From Fodinibacter sp963811825 (lineage in GTDB: Bacteria; Actinomycetota; Actinomycetes; Actinomycetales; Dermatophilaceae): a DNA stretch of 64,000 nucleotides. The position numbers and the translations under genes were made by a program. This document shows, one piece after another, positions 51,235 through 60,871 of the stretch; position 1 is the first letter of the stretch, and each line of letters starts with the position of its first letter. The stretch spans positions 1 through 64,000 of the forward strand of contig CAWESS010000004.1 of the NCBI GenBank assembly GCA_963811825.1, written 5' to 3'. Below the pieces are notes generated by a model that saw only the letters and a list, made by a program, of their open reading frames with translations, did not search any database and was not told where the DNA came from.

Positions 51235-52176
51235 TCAGCGGTGCCGGCGGTTCCCCCGCGACTTCAGTCGCACCCCGGGCAGCCCCGGCGCAGGGATCCG
51301 CGACACCTCCCCGACATAGCCCCGCACCTGCCCGAAGCGCCCCACCCCGGACGCCTCCCACTCCTCGCGGGCCGCGACGACCTCCTCGTGCGAGCGCCCG
51401 ATGAAGTTCCACCACATGACGACCTCCTCACCGAACGGCTCGCCGCCCAGCACGAGCACCCGCGCCCCGCCCGCGCCCGCCTCCACCCGCACCGAACCAC
51501 CAGCACCGCCGCCAGCCGCCTCGACCACCCCGAGCTCGCCCCACGCGAGCCCCGTCCCCTCGAACATCACCGACCCACGGTCGACGAGCACGGCCATCTC
51601 GAACCCCGCAGCCAGCGGCACGTCCACCACGGCCCCCGGCTCCAGCACGAGCTCGGCCCCCACCAACGGCGTCTCGACGAGCACCGGAGAGTCCGACCCG
51701 AACAGCGACCCCACGAACACCGACGCCGCCACCCCGGGCGCCACCGACAGCACCGGCGGCACGTAGTGCTCGAACCGCGGCTCGACCCCCGCCGAGGCAC
51801 CGGGAAGCACGAGCCACAGCTGCGCCCCGTGCAGCACCGACGTGCCCGCGGTCGACACCTCCGAGTGCGAGATGCCCCGGCCGGCCGTCATGAGGTTGAC
51901 CTCGCCGGGACGCACCATCGCCACGGTCCCGAGCGAGTCGCGGTGCTCGACCTCCCCGGTGAACAGCCACGACACCGTCGCCAGCCCGCAGTGCGGGTGC
52001 GGCGCGACGTCCATGCCGCCCGTCACCCCGACGTCGTCCGGCCCGTAGTGGTCGACGAAGCACCACGCCCCGACGAACGACCGCTCCCGGGCGGGCAACG
52101 TGCGCCGCACCGTCATCGAGCGCAGCCCGCCGAGGGGCACCTCACGGGGCACGATCACCTGGACGCCGTCGTTCAT
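51235..52176 (-). CDS. Pirin family protein
   Basis: The 313-residue bicupin has the pirin metal site: VDHYGPDDV, MDVAPHPHCGLATVSWLFTGEVEHRDSLG (His residues) and VNLMTAGRGISHSE (Glu/His). It ends with the longer C-terminal tail WWNFIGRSHEEVVAAREEW. Pirins act as quercetinases or redox-sensing partners; the role here is open. The ATG at 52176 lies 6 nt after TACCGT, so it is leaderless. It is divergent from fhaA. Confidence 0.92.
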   Translation of the reverse strand: MNDGVQVIVPREVPLGGLRSMTVRRTLPARERSFVGAWCFVDHYGPDDVGVTGGMDVAPHPHCGLATVSWLFTGEVEHRDSLGTVAMVRPGEVNLMTAGRGISHSEVSTAGTSVLHGAQLWLVLPGASAGVEPRFEHYVPPVLSVAPGVAASVFVGSLFGSDSPVLVETPLVGAELVLEPGAVVDVPLAAGFEMAVLVDRGSVMFEGTGLAWGELGVVEAAGGGAGGSVRVEAGAGGARVLVLGGEPFGEEVVMWWNFIGRSHEEVVAAREEWEASGVGRFGQVRGYVGEVSRIPAPGLPGVRLKSRGNRRHR

Positions 52177-52299
52177 CCGTCCACGGTACGTGCCGCGCCG
52201 CCGTAGGACACCCGGCCCGCACGGATAGGCTTGCGAGACCGACCGCCGGACGGAACCGAACCCGAACCGTGCCGGAACCGACATGAAGGAGGTGCGCCG

Positions 52300-53205
52300 A
52301 TGGGTCTTTTCGACCGCCTCGAGGCAGGCATCGAGCGCGCCGTGCAGGGCACGTTCGCCAAGCACCTGCGCTCCGCCGTGCACCCCGTCGAGATCGCCAG
52401 CACGATCCGCCGGGCCATGGACGACCGCGCCGTGAGCAGCAGCGGCCGCGCCATCGTGCCGAACGTCTTCACCATCGAGCTCTCGCCGGGCGACTACGAC
52501 CGCCTGCACCCCGACCTCGCGAACGTCGAGATGGACCTCGTCGCCGCCGCCGAGGAGCACTGCGACGGCCAGCGCTACCAGCCCGCCGGCCCCATCGACA
52601 TCCTCTTCGAGGAGCACGAGGACCTCGAGACCGGCGTCTTCCGCATCCGCCCGTCCAAGGCCTCGCGCCCGCGCGCGACGGGGAACACCGGCTCCGAGCG
52701 GCCCCTGCACCGCCCCAACGTCCCGGATGCCGGGGGCCCGCCCCCCGCTCACGTCGCACCTCGCGCAGCCGTACCGCCCGCACCCCCCGCCCCGCCGGCA
52801 CCCGCCCCCCGGGCGAAGGCCGAGCGAGCGCGCCCGGCATCCGACGAGGAGGCGACGGCACGGCATCCGGCACCACCCGCACCCGCCGCGGCGCGCCGGG
52901 TCAACCCGGCCGACCGCCCCTGGCTCGACGTCGACGGCGAGCGCTACCCGCTCATGGGGGCCATCACGATCCTCGGCCGCGACGACGTCGCCGACATCAT
53001 CCTCGACGACCCCGGCATCTCGCGGCGGCACAGCGAGCTGCGCGTGACCACCGACGGGCCGCGCTTCGTGTCCACCATCCGCGACCTCGGCTCGACCAAC
53101 GGCACCTTCGTCAACGGCGAGCGCATCACGAGCGAGCACCTCGAGGACGGCGACCGCATCACCGTCGGCCGCACCTCCATCACGTTCCGCGGCGGCCGGA
53201 GGTGA
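52300..53205 (+). CDS. fhaA: FhaA: DUF3662 and FHA domain protein
   Basis: The protein has 301 residues. Residues 1-120 are DUF3662 (MGLFDRLEAGIERAVQGTFAK, VHPVEIASTIRRAMDD, PGDYDRL); a Pro/Ala-rich linker follows; the FHA domain is at about 205-300 (ITILGRDDVADIILDDPGISRRHSELRV, LGSTNGTFVNGERI). FhaA binds phosphothreonine and in mycobacteria joins PknB signalling to the lipid II flippase MviN. GAAGGAGGTG lies before the ATG. It is the first gene of the fhaA-fhaB-pstP-rodA-pbpA-pknB operon. Confidence 0.93.
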   Translation: MGLFDRLEAGIERAVQGTFAKHLRSAVHPVEIASTIRRAMDDRAVSSSGRAIVPNVFTIELSPGDYDRLHPDLANVEMDLVAAAEEHCDGQRYQPAGPIDILFEEHEDLETGVFRIRPSKASRPRATGNTGSERPLHRPNVPDAGGPPPAHVAPRAAVPPAPPAPPAPAPRAKAERARPASDEEATARHPAPPAPAAARRVNPADRPWLDVDGERYPLMGAITILGRDDVADIILDDPGISRRHSELRVTTDGPRFVSTIRDLGSTNGTFVNGERITSEHLEDGDRITVGRTSITFRGGRR

Positions 53206-53212
53206 CGCCGGC

Positions 53213-53755
53213 GTGCTCAGCGAGCTGACCCTCACGCTCATGCGGCTCGGGCTCCTCGTGCTGCTGTGGTTCTTCGTGTTCGCCATCGTCGGCGTGCTGC
53301 GCGGCGACCTGTACGGCACGCGCGTCAAGCGACGCTCGGCCGGTCGCGCGAAGGCCGCCAAGCCCGTCCCCGCTGCCGTCGCCGCGGGTCCGGCGCCCGC
53401 CCCGGCCCCTGCCGCTCCTCCCGCCCGTGGCGGACGACTCGGTCGCCGTGGCGGCGGCAAGGGCCCCACCCGCCTCACCGTGACCGCCGGACAGCTCGCC
53501 GGCACCACGATGCCGCTGCGACCTGCCGGCACGCTCATCGGGCGCAGTCCCGAGTGTGCCCTCGTGCTCGACGACGACTACGTCTCGGGTCGGCACGCCC
53601 GCATCTTCCAGGCCGACGACGGGACGTGGCAGGTCGAGGACCTCCGCTCGACGAACGGCACCTTCCTCGGCGCCACGCGCCTGACCGAGCCCCGCGAGGT
53701 GACGGTCGGCAGCGTCATCCGGATCGGCCAGACCGTCGTCGAACTGCAGAGGTGA
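53213..53755 (+). CDS. fhaB: FhaB (FipA): membrane FHA domain protein
   Basis: The 180-residue protein has an N-terminal membrane helix (LMRLGLLVLLWFFVFAIVGVL), a basic Ala/Pro linker and an FHA domain (GTLIGRSPECALVLDDDYVSGRHARIF, LRSTNGTFLGATRL). In mycobacteria FipA links FtsZ and FtsQ under oxidative stress and is a PknA/PknB substrate. It starts at GTG 53213, 8 bp after fhaA, and is followed by pstP after 3 bp. Confidence 0.92.
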   Translation: MLSELTLTLMRLGLLVLLWFFVFAIVGVLRGDLYGTRVKRRSAGRAKAAKPVPAAVAAGPAPAPAPAAPPARGGRLGRRGGGKGPTRLTVTAGQLAGTTMPLRPAGTLIGRSPECALVLDDDYVSGRHARIFQADDGTWQVEDLRSTNGTFLGATRLTEPREVTVGSVIRIGQTVVELQR

Positions 53756-53758
53756 CGG

Positions 53759-55210
53759 ATGCCGTTCGCCTTCCACTACGCCGCCCGCTCCGACGTCGGC
53801 ATGGTCCGGACCAACAACGAGGACTCCGCGTACGCCGGTCCACACCTCCTCGCGCTCGCTGACGGCATGGGCGGCCACGCCGGGGGCGACGTGGCGAGCT
53901 CGACGGTCATCGCGGGACTGGTCGCCCTCGACGACGAGGCCCTGAGCGGCCGCGACCTCAGCGAGGCGCTGCTCGACCGCATCCTGTCGGCCAACGCCGA
54001 CATCGGCAACGAGGTGCGGTCCGAGCCGCGCCTGGACGGAATGGGCACCACCCTCATCGCGATGCTGCGCTCGCGCGACAAGATCGTCCTCGCGCACATC
54101 GGCGACTCGCGGGCCTTCCTCGTGCGCGACGGCGTCGTCACCCAGGTGACCAAGGACCACTCGTTCGTGCAGACCCTCGTGGACGAGGGGCGGATCACCG
54201 CCGACGAGGCCCAGACGCACCCGCAGCGCTCGCTCGTCACGCGGGTGCTCACCGGGGCCGTCGAGGACGAGCCCGACCTCGTCGTGCGCCAGGGCCGCAT
54301 CGGTGACCGCTACCTCCTGGCCTCCGACGGGCTCACCGACTACGTCGCACGCGACACGATCGACGAGGTGCTGACGACGACGAGCAACCCCGCGGCGTGC
54401 GCGGACCGCCTCGTCGCCCTGGCCCTGCGCGCCGGTGCTCCCGACAACGTCACGGTCGTCGTCAGCGACATCGTCGACGGCACCACCGGCGCTGCTCCGC
54501 CCACCCAGCCCGAGGTCGTCGGGGCCGCGGCCGCGCGCGAGAAGGGCACGCGGCCGATGCCGACGACGCCAGCCGCGAAGGCTGCCGCGCTCACCCAGGA
54601 GGCGACGGGCACGGCATCCGGCGGTGGCGAGGACGACCCCGACGGGCTCGGGGTCACCCTCGCGGAGGAGGGTCCGCGCTCGCGCGGGGGCACCGTGATG
54701 CGGCTGCTCGCCCTGCTCGTCGTCACGGTCGTCGTGCTCGCCGGTGGGTCGTACGCCGCGTACGCCTGGTCCCAGCAGCAGTACCACCTGCACGGCAACG
54801 ACGGCGTCGTCACCGTGTACCGCGGCCCGAACCAGATGCTCGGTCCGATCGCGCTGTCGCGCCCGCTGTACGCGACGACGATCGCCATCGAGGACCTGCC
54901 GGCCTCCTACCAGAGCAGCCTCGAGCAGGGCATCGACGTCGACGACCTGGCGGCGGCCGACGCCCGGGTCGAGGAGCTGCGGCTGCAGGCCACGGCCTGC
55001 CGCTGGGCCCGCTCCCGCGGCGAGGAGTGCCGCACGGTGCCGTCCACGTGGACCACGCCCACCCCGACCCCGTCGCCGAGCCCGACCCCCTCGCTCACGC
55101 CGTCTCCCGGCCTCACGCCGTCTCCCGGCCTCACGCCGTCGCCGGGCCTCACGCCCGCCCCCGGCGGGTCCGTGACCCCGGGCACCATCCCCACCCCGGT
55201 GTCCGCATGA
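53759..55210 (+). CDS. pstP: PP2C-type Ser/Thr phosphatase PstP
   Basis: The protein has 483 residues. The catalytic PP2C domain spans 1-240: SDVGMVRTNNEDSAYAG, LADGMGGHAGGDVAS, AHIGDSRAFLVRDG, LLASDGLTDYV and GAPDNVTVVVSDI, with all metal Asp residues present. A membrane helix lies near 320 (LLALLVVTVVVLAGGSYAAYAW). The extracellular tail ends in Pro/Thr/Ser repeats. It removes phosphates from PknB and its targets. It overlaps rodA by ATGA. Confidence 0.94.
   Translation: MPFAFHYAARSDVGMVRTNNEDSAYAGPHLLALADGMGGHAGGDVASSTVIAGLVALDDEALSGRDLSEALLDRILSANADIGNEVRSEPRLDGMGTTLIAMLRSRDKIVLAHIGDSRAFLVRDGVVTQVTKDHSFVQTLVDEGRITADEAQTHPQRSLVTRVLTGAVEDEPDLVVRQGRIGDRYLLASDGLTDYVARDTIDEVLTTTSNPAACADRLVALALRAGAPDNVTVVVSDIVDGTTGAAPPTQPEVVGAAAAREKGTRPMPTTPAAKAAALTQEATGTASGGGEDDPDGLGVTLAEEGPRSRGGTVMRLLALLVVTVVVLAGGSYAAYAWSQQQYHLHGNDGVVTVYRGPNQMLGPIALSRPLYATTIAIEDLPASYQSSLEQGIDVDDLAAADARVEELRLQATACRWARSRGEECRTVPSTWTTPTPTPSPSPTPSLTPSPGLTPSPGLTPSPGLTPAPGGSVTPGTIPTPVSA
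55094..55147 (+). repeat. 18-bp tandem repeat encoding LTPSPG
   Basis: Three nearly identical units of CTCACGCCGTCTCCCGGC lie in a row in the extracellular tail of PstP; the third differs by one base or so. Length variation between strains is likely. Confidence 0.85.
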
Positions 55211-56589
55211 GCGTCGTCTCGTCCTACCCCGCTCGCCGTGGGCGCAACGTCGAGCTCGCGCTGGTCATCGGCGCGGTCGCGATCGTGCTGCTCGCGTACG
55301 TCAACGTCGGCCTGGCCACCTCCGAGTCGATCCCCCCGGGCACCATGGCCCTCGCCGGGGGCTACCTCGCGATGGCGGTCGGCTTCCACCTCGTCCTGCG
55401 CTGGCGGGCGTCCTACGCCGACCCGTTGATGCTGCCGATCATGACCCTGCTCAACGGCCTGGGCCTGGTGATGATCCACCGCATCGACCTCGCGAACGGC
55501 AAGTCGATCGCCGACGGCGTCGCGCTGCGCCAGCTCGTCTGGACCGGGGTCGCGGTCGTCATCGCGGCGATCGTCCTCGTCGTGCTGCGCGACCACCGGG
55601 TGCTGCGCCGCTACACCTACCTCGCCGGCGTCGTCGGTTTCGTCCTGCTCCTGCTGCCGCTCATGCCGGTCATCGGCACGTCGATCTACGGGTCGCGGAT
55701 CTGGATCCGGGTCGGGCCGCTGTCCTTCCAGCCCGGTGAGGTCGCCAAGATCGCCCTGACCATCTTCTTCGCGGGCTACCTCGTGCAGACCCGTGACGCG
55801 CTGTCGGTCGCCGGGCGCAAGGTGCTCGGGCTGACCCTGCCTCGGGCCCGGGACCTCGGCCCGATCCTCGTCGCGTGGCTGGCCAGCCTGGCGGTGCTCA
55901 TCTTCGAGCGCGACCTCGGCTCGTCGCTGCTCTTCTTCGGTCTGTTCGTCGCGATGCTCTACGTCGCCACCGAGCGGGTGTCGTGGATCGCGATCGGCCT
56001 GACCCTGTTCAGCGTCGGCGCCTATGTCGCCTACCTGGCCTTCGGTCACGTGCAGACCCGGGTGCTCCTCTGGCTCGACACCTTCAGCCCCGAGGCGCTC
56101 GCCGCCTCCGACCAGCTCGCCAAGGGCCTCATGGGCATGGCCGCCGGTGGCATGTTCGGGACCGGCCTGGGTCGCGGTCGGCCCGATCTCACCTACTTCG
56201 CCGAGTCCGACTTCATCATCCCCAGCTTCGGCGAGGAGATCGGGCTCGTCGGGCTGTTCGCGCTCCTCATGCTCTACGCGCTGCTCGTCCAGCGCGGGAT
56301 GCGCACGTCCCTCGGCACCCGTGACGGCTTCGGCAAGCTGCTCGCCGCGGGCCTGTCGTTCTCCATCGCGCTCCAGTGCTTCGTCGTCGTCGGGGGCGTC
56401 ACCCGGGTCATCCCCCTCACCGGGCTGACGATGCCGTTCCTGTCCTCCGGCGGATCGTCCCTCCTGGCCAACTGGACCCTCGTCGCGATCCTCCTCCGGA
56501 TCTCCGACCACGCGCGCCGCCCGGTGCCTGCGGTCGGCGCCCCGAACGAGCTCGCCGAGGCCCACACCCAGGTGGTGAGGATGCCGTGA
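55207..56589 (+). CDS. rodA: FtsW/RodA/SpoVE-family peptidoglycan polymerase
   Basis: The 460-residue SEDS protein has about ten membrane helices and family motifs: MIHRIDLANGKS, GSRIWIRVGPLSFQPGEVAKIAL, FERDLGSSLLFFGLFVAMLYVATER, the catalytic loop region with DFIIPSFGEEIGLVG, and GLTMPFLSSGGSS. It polymerises lipid II with its partner PBP, encoded next. The ATG at 55207 overlaps the pstP stop. In this cluster it is usually called rodA; ftsW normally lies in the dcw cluster. Confidence 0.94.
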   Translation: MSVVSSYPARRGRNVELALVIGAVAIVLLAYVNVGLATSESIPPGTMALAGGYLAMAVGFHLVLRWRASYADPLMLPIMTLLNGLGLVMIHRIDLANGKSIADGVALRQLVWTGVAVVIAAIVLVVLRDHRVLRRYTYLAGVVGFVLLLLPLMPVIGTSIYGSRIWIRVGPLSFQPGEVAKIALTIFFAGYLVQTRDALSVAGRKVLGLTLPRARDLGPILVAWLASLAVLIFERDLGSSLLFFGLFVAMLYVATERVSWIAIGLTLFSVGAYVAYLAFGHVQTRVLLWLDTFSPEALAASDQLAKGLMGMAAGGMFGTGLGRGRPDLTYFAESDFIIPSFGEEIGLVGLFALLMLYALLVQRGMRTSLGTRDGFGKLLAAGLSFSIALQCFVVVGGVTRVIPLTGLTMPFLSSGGSSLLANWTLVAILLRISDHARRPVPAVGAPNELAEAHTQVVRMP

Positions 56590-58037
56590 ACGCCCCCGTG
56601 CGCCGCCTCGCCGTCGTCGTCTCCATCCTCTTCGCCTCGCTGCTCGTCTCGACGACCCTCATCCAGTACGTCTTCGCCGCCGACCTGAACGCCCGGTCCG
56701 ACAACCGGCGCACCCTGCTGTCGACGTACGCCCGCGAGCGCGGGTCGATCCTCGTCGGCCAGACCGCCGTGGCGCGCTCGGTGCCGAGCGACGACCAGTA
56801 CAAGTTCCAGCGCGAGTACTCCGAGGGCGAGCTGTACGCCCACGTCACCGGCTTCTACTCCTTCTACGGGGCGTCCGGCGGCCTCGAGCAGGCCGAGAAC
56901 TCCTTCCTCTCCGGGTCCAGCGACAAGCTGTTCTACCGCCGGGTCTCCGACCTGTTCACCGGCCGCCGCCCGCAGGGGGCGACCCTGGAGACGACGCTCG
57001 ACCCCGCGGTGCAGCGGGCGGCATCCGATGCGATGGCCCGCATCCGTGGTGCGGCGGTGGCCCTGGACCCGCAGACCGGCGCCATCCTCGCGATGGTGAG
57101 CCACCCGACGTTCGACCCGAACTCGGTCGCGGGTCACGACCTCGACGTGCTCGAGGCGAACTACGAGGCGCTGAACACCGACCCGGACAAGCCACTGGTG
57201 AACCGCAGCATCAACGAGCTGTACCCGCCGGGCTCGGTGTTCAAGGTCGTCACGGCGGCCGCAGCGCTCTCCACGGGTGAGTACACCGAGGACACCGTGG
57301 TCCCGGGCCCGGCGATCCTCGAGCTGCCGGGCACGACGGCCAGCCTGCCCAACATGTTCGACGGACCCTGCGGCCCCAACGACGAGGTCACGATGACCGA
57401 GGCGCTGGCCATCTCGTGCAACACGGCCTTCGCCTCGGTGGGCATGGACATCGGCGCCGACGCGATCAGGGCCCAGGCGGAGAAGTTCGGCTTCGGCGAC
57501 ACGCTGAGCGTGCCCATGCGGGTCACGCCGAGCACGATCCCCGCCGAGCTGAACATGCCCCAGCTCGCCCAGTCCTCGATCGGGCAGTTCGACGTGCAGG
57601 TGACCCCGCTCCAGATGGCGATGGTCGCCGCGGGGGTCGCCAACGAGGGCACCGTCATGAAGCCCTACCTCGTGCAGTCCGTCATCGGCTCGGACCTGTC
57701 GGTGATCGAGACCACGGACGAGCAGGAGCTTTCCCAAGCGGTCACCCCCGACGTCGCGGCACAGCTGACCCGGATGATGGAGGCCGTCGTCACCGACGGC
57801 TCGGGCAAGCGCGCCCAGATCGACGGGGTGGCGGTCGCGGGCAAGTCGGGGACGGCGCAGCACGGTGAGGGGCGCAGGGCCCACGCGTGGTTCATCTCCT
57901 TCGCCCCCGCGGACGACCCGCAGATCGCGGTCGCCGTCATCGCGGAGGACGGCGGCGTCGCCGGCAGCGAGGCCGGGGGTGGCGCGGTCGCCGCACCGAT
58001 CGCCCGAAAGATGATGGAAGCGCGGCTGGACCGATGA
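56586..58037 (+). CDS. pbpA: Penicillin-binding protein PbpA (transpeptidase)
   Basis: The 483-residue class B PBP has an N-terminal anchor (LAVVVSILFASLLVSTTLIQYVFA). The transpeptidase domain has the catalytic Ser in PPGSVFKVV (SxxK), ISCNTAF (SxN) and VAGKSGTAQ (KSG). It cross-links peptidoglycan with the SEDS protein encoded just upstream (GTGA overlap). In mycobacteria PbpA acts in division and is a PknB substrate. Confidence 0.94.
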   Translation: MNAPVRRLAVVVSILFASLLVSTTLIQYVFAADLNARSDNRRTLLSTYARERGSILVGQTAVARSVPSDDQYKFQREYSEGELYAHVTGFYSFYGASGGLEQAENSFLSGSSDKLFYRRVSDLFTGRRPQGATLETTLDPAVQRAASDAMARIRGAAVALDPQTGAILAMVSHPTFDPNSVAGHDLDVLEANYEALNTDPDKPLVNRSINELYPPGSVFKVVTAAAALSTGEYTEDTVVPGPAILELPGTTASLPNMFDGPCGPNDEVTMTEALAISCNTAFASVGMDIGADAIRAQAEKFGFGDTLSVPMRVTPSTIPAELNMPQLAQSSIGQFDVQVTPLQMAMVAAGVANEGTVMKPYLVQSVIGSDLSVIETTDEQELSQAVTPDVAAQLTRMMEAVVTDGSGKRAQIDGVAVAGKSGTAQHGEGRRAHAWFISFAPADDPQIAVAVIAEDGGVAGSEAGGGAVAAPIARKMMEARLDR

Positions 58038-58121
58038 CCACACGGACGAGAGCAGTGGACGCAGCAGTGATGGCGAACGCAGGGCACGACCACACGGGGT
58101 CACCGACGAGGAGCGCCCGGC

Positions 58122-60004
58122 ATGGCTGAGGTCCCGAAGCTGCTCGGGGGTCGCTACGAGGTGGACACCCACCTCGGACGCGGCGGGATGGCCGAGGTCC
58201 ACCTCGGCTACGACACCCGCCTGGGTCGCCAGGTCGCCATCAAGATGCTCCGCAGCGAGCTCGCCCGCGACCAGACCTTCCTCACCCGCTTCCGCCGCGA
58301 GGCGCAGGCGGCCGCCGGGCTGAACCACGCGTCCATCGTCGCGGTCTACGACCACGGCGAGGACGCCGCGACCGAGAGCGGTGGCGCGCAGGTCCGGGTT
58401 CCCTACATCATCATGGAGTTCGTCGACGGCAAGACCCTGCGCGAGGTCATCACCGAGCAGGGCACGTTCGCACCCACGGAGGCGATGCGAGTCACCGAGG
58501 GTGTGCTCGACGCGCTGGCCTACAGCCACCGCAACGGCATCGTGCACCGTGACATCAAGCCGGCCAACGTCATGATCGCCGCCGACGGCACGATCAAGGT
58601 GATGGACTTCGGCATCGCACGGGCGCTCGCCGACGCCAACGCGACGATGACCCAGACGCAGTCGGTCGTCGGCACCGCGCAGTACCTCTCCCCCGAGCAG
58701 GCGCAGGGGCAGCCGGTCGACGAACGCTCAGACCTCTACTCCGCCGGGTGCATGCTCTTCGAGCTGCTCACGGGTCGGGCGCCGTTCCTCGGCGAGAGCA
58801 TGGTCTCCATCGCCTACCAGCACGTCGGCGAGCAGCCGTTGCCGCCGTCCCGCTTCGCCGAGGGCATCTCCGAGGACCTCGACGCCGTCGTCATGCACTC
58901 CCTGGCCAAGCCGCGCGACGCGCGCTACCAGAGCGCCGGGGAGTTCCGCAGCGACCTGCAGGCCGTGCGCCTGGAGCGCCCGATCAGCAGCGCGGCCAAG
59001 GGCACGGCCGCTGCCCTGGCCGGCGCCGCTGGCGCCCTGGCCGTCGGCGGGGCCATGACCGAGGCCCTGCCGGCGATCGGTCCCGAGCAGACCCAGGTGT
59101 TCTCCGGGGCCGTCGCGTGCCACCCGACCAGGTCCCGCCCGGGACCAACACCGACACGTTCCCCGCGGTCGGCGACGACACCGAGGACAAGCGCAGCAAG
59201 AGCGGCTGGGTCGTCCTCACGATCTTCGCGATCGCGGCCCTCATCGCCCTGGCCCTCGGGCTCTCCACGTACTTCGGCGAGGAGGAGATCCCCCCCGTCG
59301 CCGTACCGACGGTCGTCGACAAGCCGGTTCAGACGGCGATCGCCGACCTCGCACGCGCCGGGCTCGAGGACGAGGTCGTGCGTCAACCCAGCGACACCGT
59401 GCCGGTCGACGTCGTCATCAGCCAGACCCCGACCGGAGGCACCGAGGTGGCGCCGGGGACGACCGTGCGTCTCGCGGTGTCGTCCGGGCCGACGGCGATC
59501 CCCGTGCCCGACCTCGCCGGCATGACCGAGGCCGAGGCCCGGGCACTGCTCTCCGACCTCGACCTCGAGCTCGGCACCGTCACCGAGGTCGACGACCCCG
59601 AGACGACCAAGGGCCAGATCCTCGACTCCAACCCGGCGAAAGACACCTCCGTGGCACCGGGCTCGCAGATCAGCGTGCGCATCGGCAGCGGGCAGGTGCC
59701 CGTGCCCAACGTCGTCGGCACGCCGCTGAACGAGGCCCAGCGCCTGCTGGTGGATGCCAACCTCGTGTCGGACACGACGTTCCGCCAGACCAACGCGGTG
59801 CCCGAGGGTCGGGTCATCGAGCAGGACCCGCCGAGCGGCAAGATCGACATCGGCGGGACGGTGCGGATCGTCGTGGCCCAGAAGGCAGCCCCGACCCCGA
59901 CCCCGACGCCCACGCCGACACCGACGCCCACCCCCGAACCTTCGGAGGAACCCTCACCGACCGGGTCTCCGCCCGCCGACCCCGAGCCCACCGCGTCCCC
60001 CTGA
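58122..60004 (+). CDS. pknB: PknB: PASTA-domain Ser/Thr kinase, frame broken near 59118
   Basis: About 627 residues. Kinase: GRYEVDTHLGRGGMAEVHLG, VAIKMLRSEL, IVHRDIKPANVMI, VMDFGIARAL and GTAQYLSPEQ. A membrane helix follows (WVVLTIFAIAALIALALGLSTYF), then three PASTA repeats (VAVPTVVDKPVQTAIADLARAG, IPVPDLAGMTEAEARALLSDL, VPVPNVVGTPLNEAQRLLVDA) and a TP-repeat tail. The frame changes near 59118 in the linker after the kinase domain; one extra base restores it. No separate pknA is present between pbpA and this gene. ATG 58122 has GAGGAG upstream. Confidence 0.92.
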
Positions 60005-60023
60005 CCCGCCAGGCGGATGCCGG

Positions 60024-60681
60024 TCAGCCGGCAGCGACCATCCGCGCCACTCCCGCGGCGTCATGGACGAGGGGGCTCAGCCCGACCGAGCGCTGCACGG
60101 CATCCGGCATGCCACACAGCTGCGAGCCAGTTCGCGAACATCCGGTGGCCACCGTGGGTCAGCACGGACTCGGGGTGGAACTGCACCCCGTGCAGCGGCA
60201 GGGTCGCGTGCCGCACCGCCATGATGATCCCCGACTCGGTGCGGCCGTTGGCGAGCAGCGAACCGGGCAGCGTCTCGGGGGCGATCGTCAGCGAGTGGTA
60301 GCGCGTCGCCGTGAACGGGTCGGGCACCCCGGCCAGCACGCCGGTGCCGTCGTGCTGCACCTGCGAGGTCTTGCCGTGCAGCAGCTCAGGAGCCCGCCCG
60401 ACCGTGGCCCCGAGCACGACCCCCAGCGCCTGGTGTCCGAGGCACACCCCGAGCATCGGCTGGGCCCGCTCGGCGCAGGCCTCGATCATCGCCATGGAGA
60501 CGCCGGCCTCCTCGGGCGTCCCGGGGCCGGGCGAGACGAGCACCCCGTCGAAGCCCTCGGCGTCGGCCGGGCTGATCGCGTCGTTGCGCACGACCTCGCA
60601 GTCCGCACCGAGCTGCTCGAGGTAGCCGACGATCGTGAAGACGAAGCTGTCGTAGTTGTCGACGACGAGGATCCGGGTCAT
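60024..60681 (-). CDS. trpG: Anthranilate/aminodeoxychorismate synthase glutamine amidotransferase subunit, frame broken near 60120
   Basis: About 218 residues of class I GATase: VVDNYDSFVFTIVGYL, VSPGPGTPEEAG, the nucleophile in MLGVCLGHQAL, and HGVQFHPESVLTHGG (His, Glu). The current frame ends in an unrelated tail; deleting one base near 60120 gives LCGMPDAVQRSVGLSPLVHD and a normal C-terminus with stop at 60024-60026. In this position mycobacteria have trpG/pabA. It supplies ammonia to a chorismate-using partner located elsewhere. Confidence 0.9.
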
Positions 60682-60709
60682 GCCTCCATGGTGCACCGTC
60701 CGGCACCGA

Positions 60710-60868
60710 TCAGGGGCCGACCGTCGACTCCGTGAACGGCAGGAGGGTGCTCACCCAGGGGAAGAGCCAGGTGAAACAGGCCGCCACGACGAGTGCGACG
60801 AGCACGAGGCACAGCACCGCCCGCACCCACGCGGGGCCGGGCAGCGATCGCCAGAGGGCGGCGTACAC
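60710..60868 (-). CDS. Small membrane protein, 52 aa
   Basis: The minus strand holds an open frame from GTG 60868 to TGA 60712: MYAALWRSLPGPAWVRAVLC, a hydrophobic helix LVLVALVVAACFTWLFPWV, and the ending TESTVGP. The same kind of short protein lies beside the class E sortase and trpG in other actinobacteria. It fits exactly between the sortase stop and the trpG start, and composition supports translation. Confidence 0.8.
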   Translation of the reverse strand: MYAALWRSLPGPAWVRAVLCLVLVALVVAACFTWLFPWVSTLLPFTESTVGP

Positions 60869-60871
60869 GGC

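Noticed and set aside
59100..59130. Programmed frameshift in pknB
   Set aside because: No slippery heptamer or following structure is evident, and many other genes in the window are broken in the same way, so a base error is simpler.
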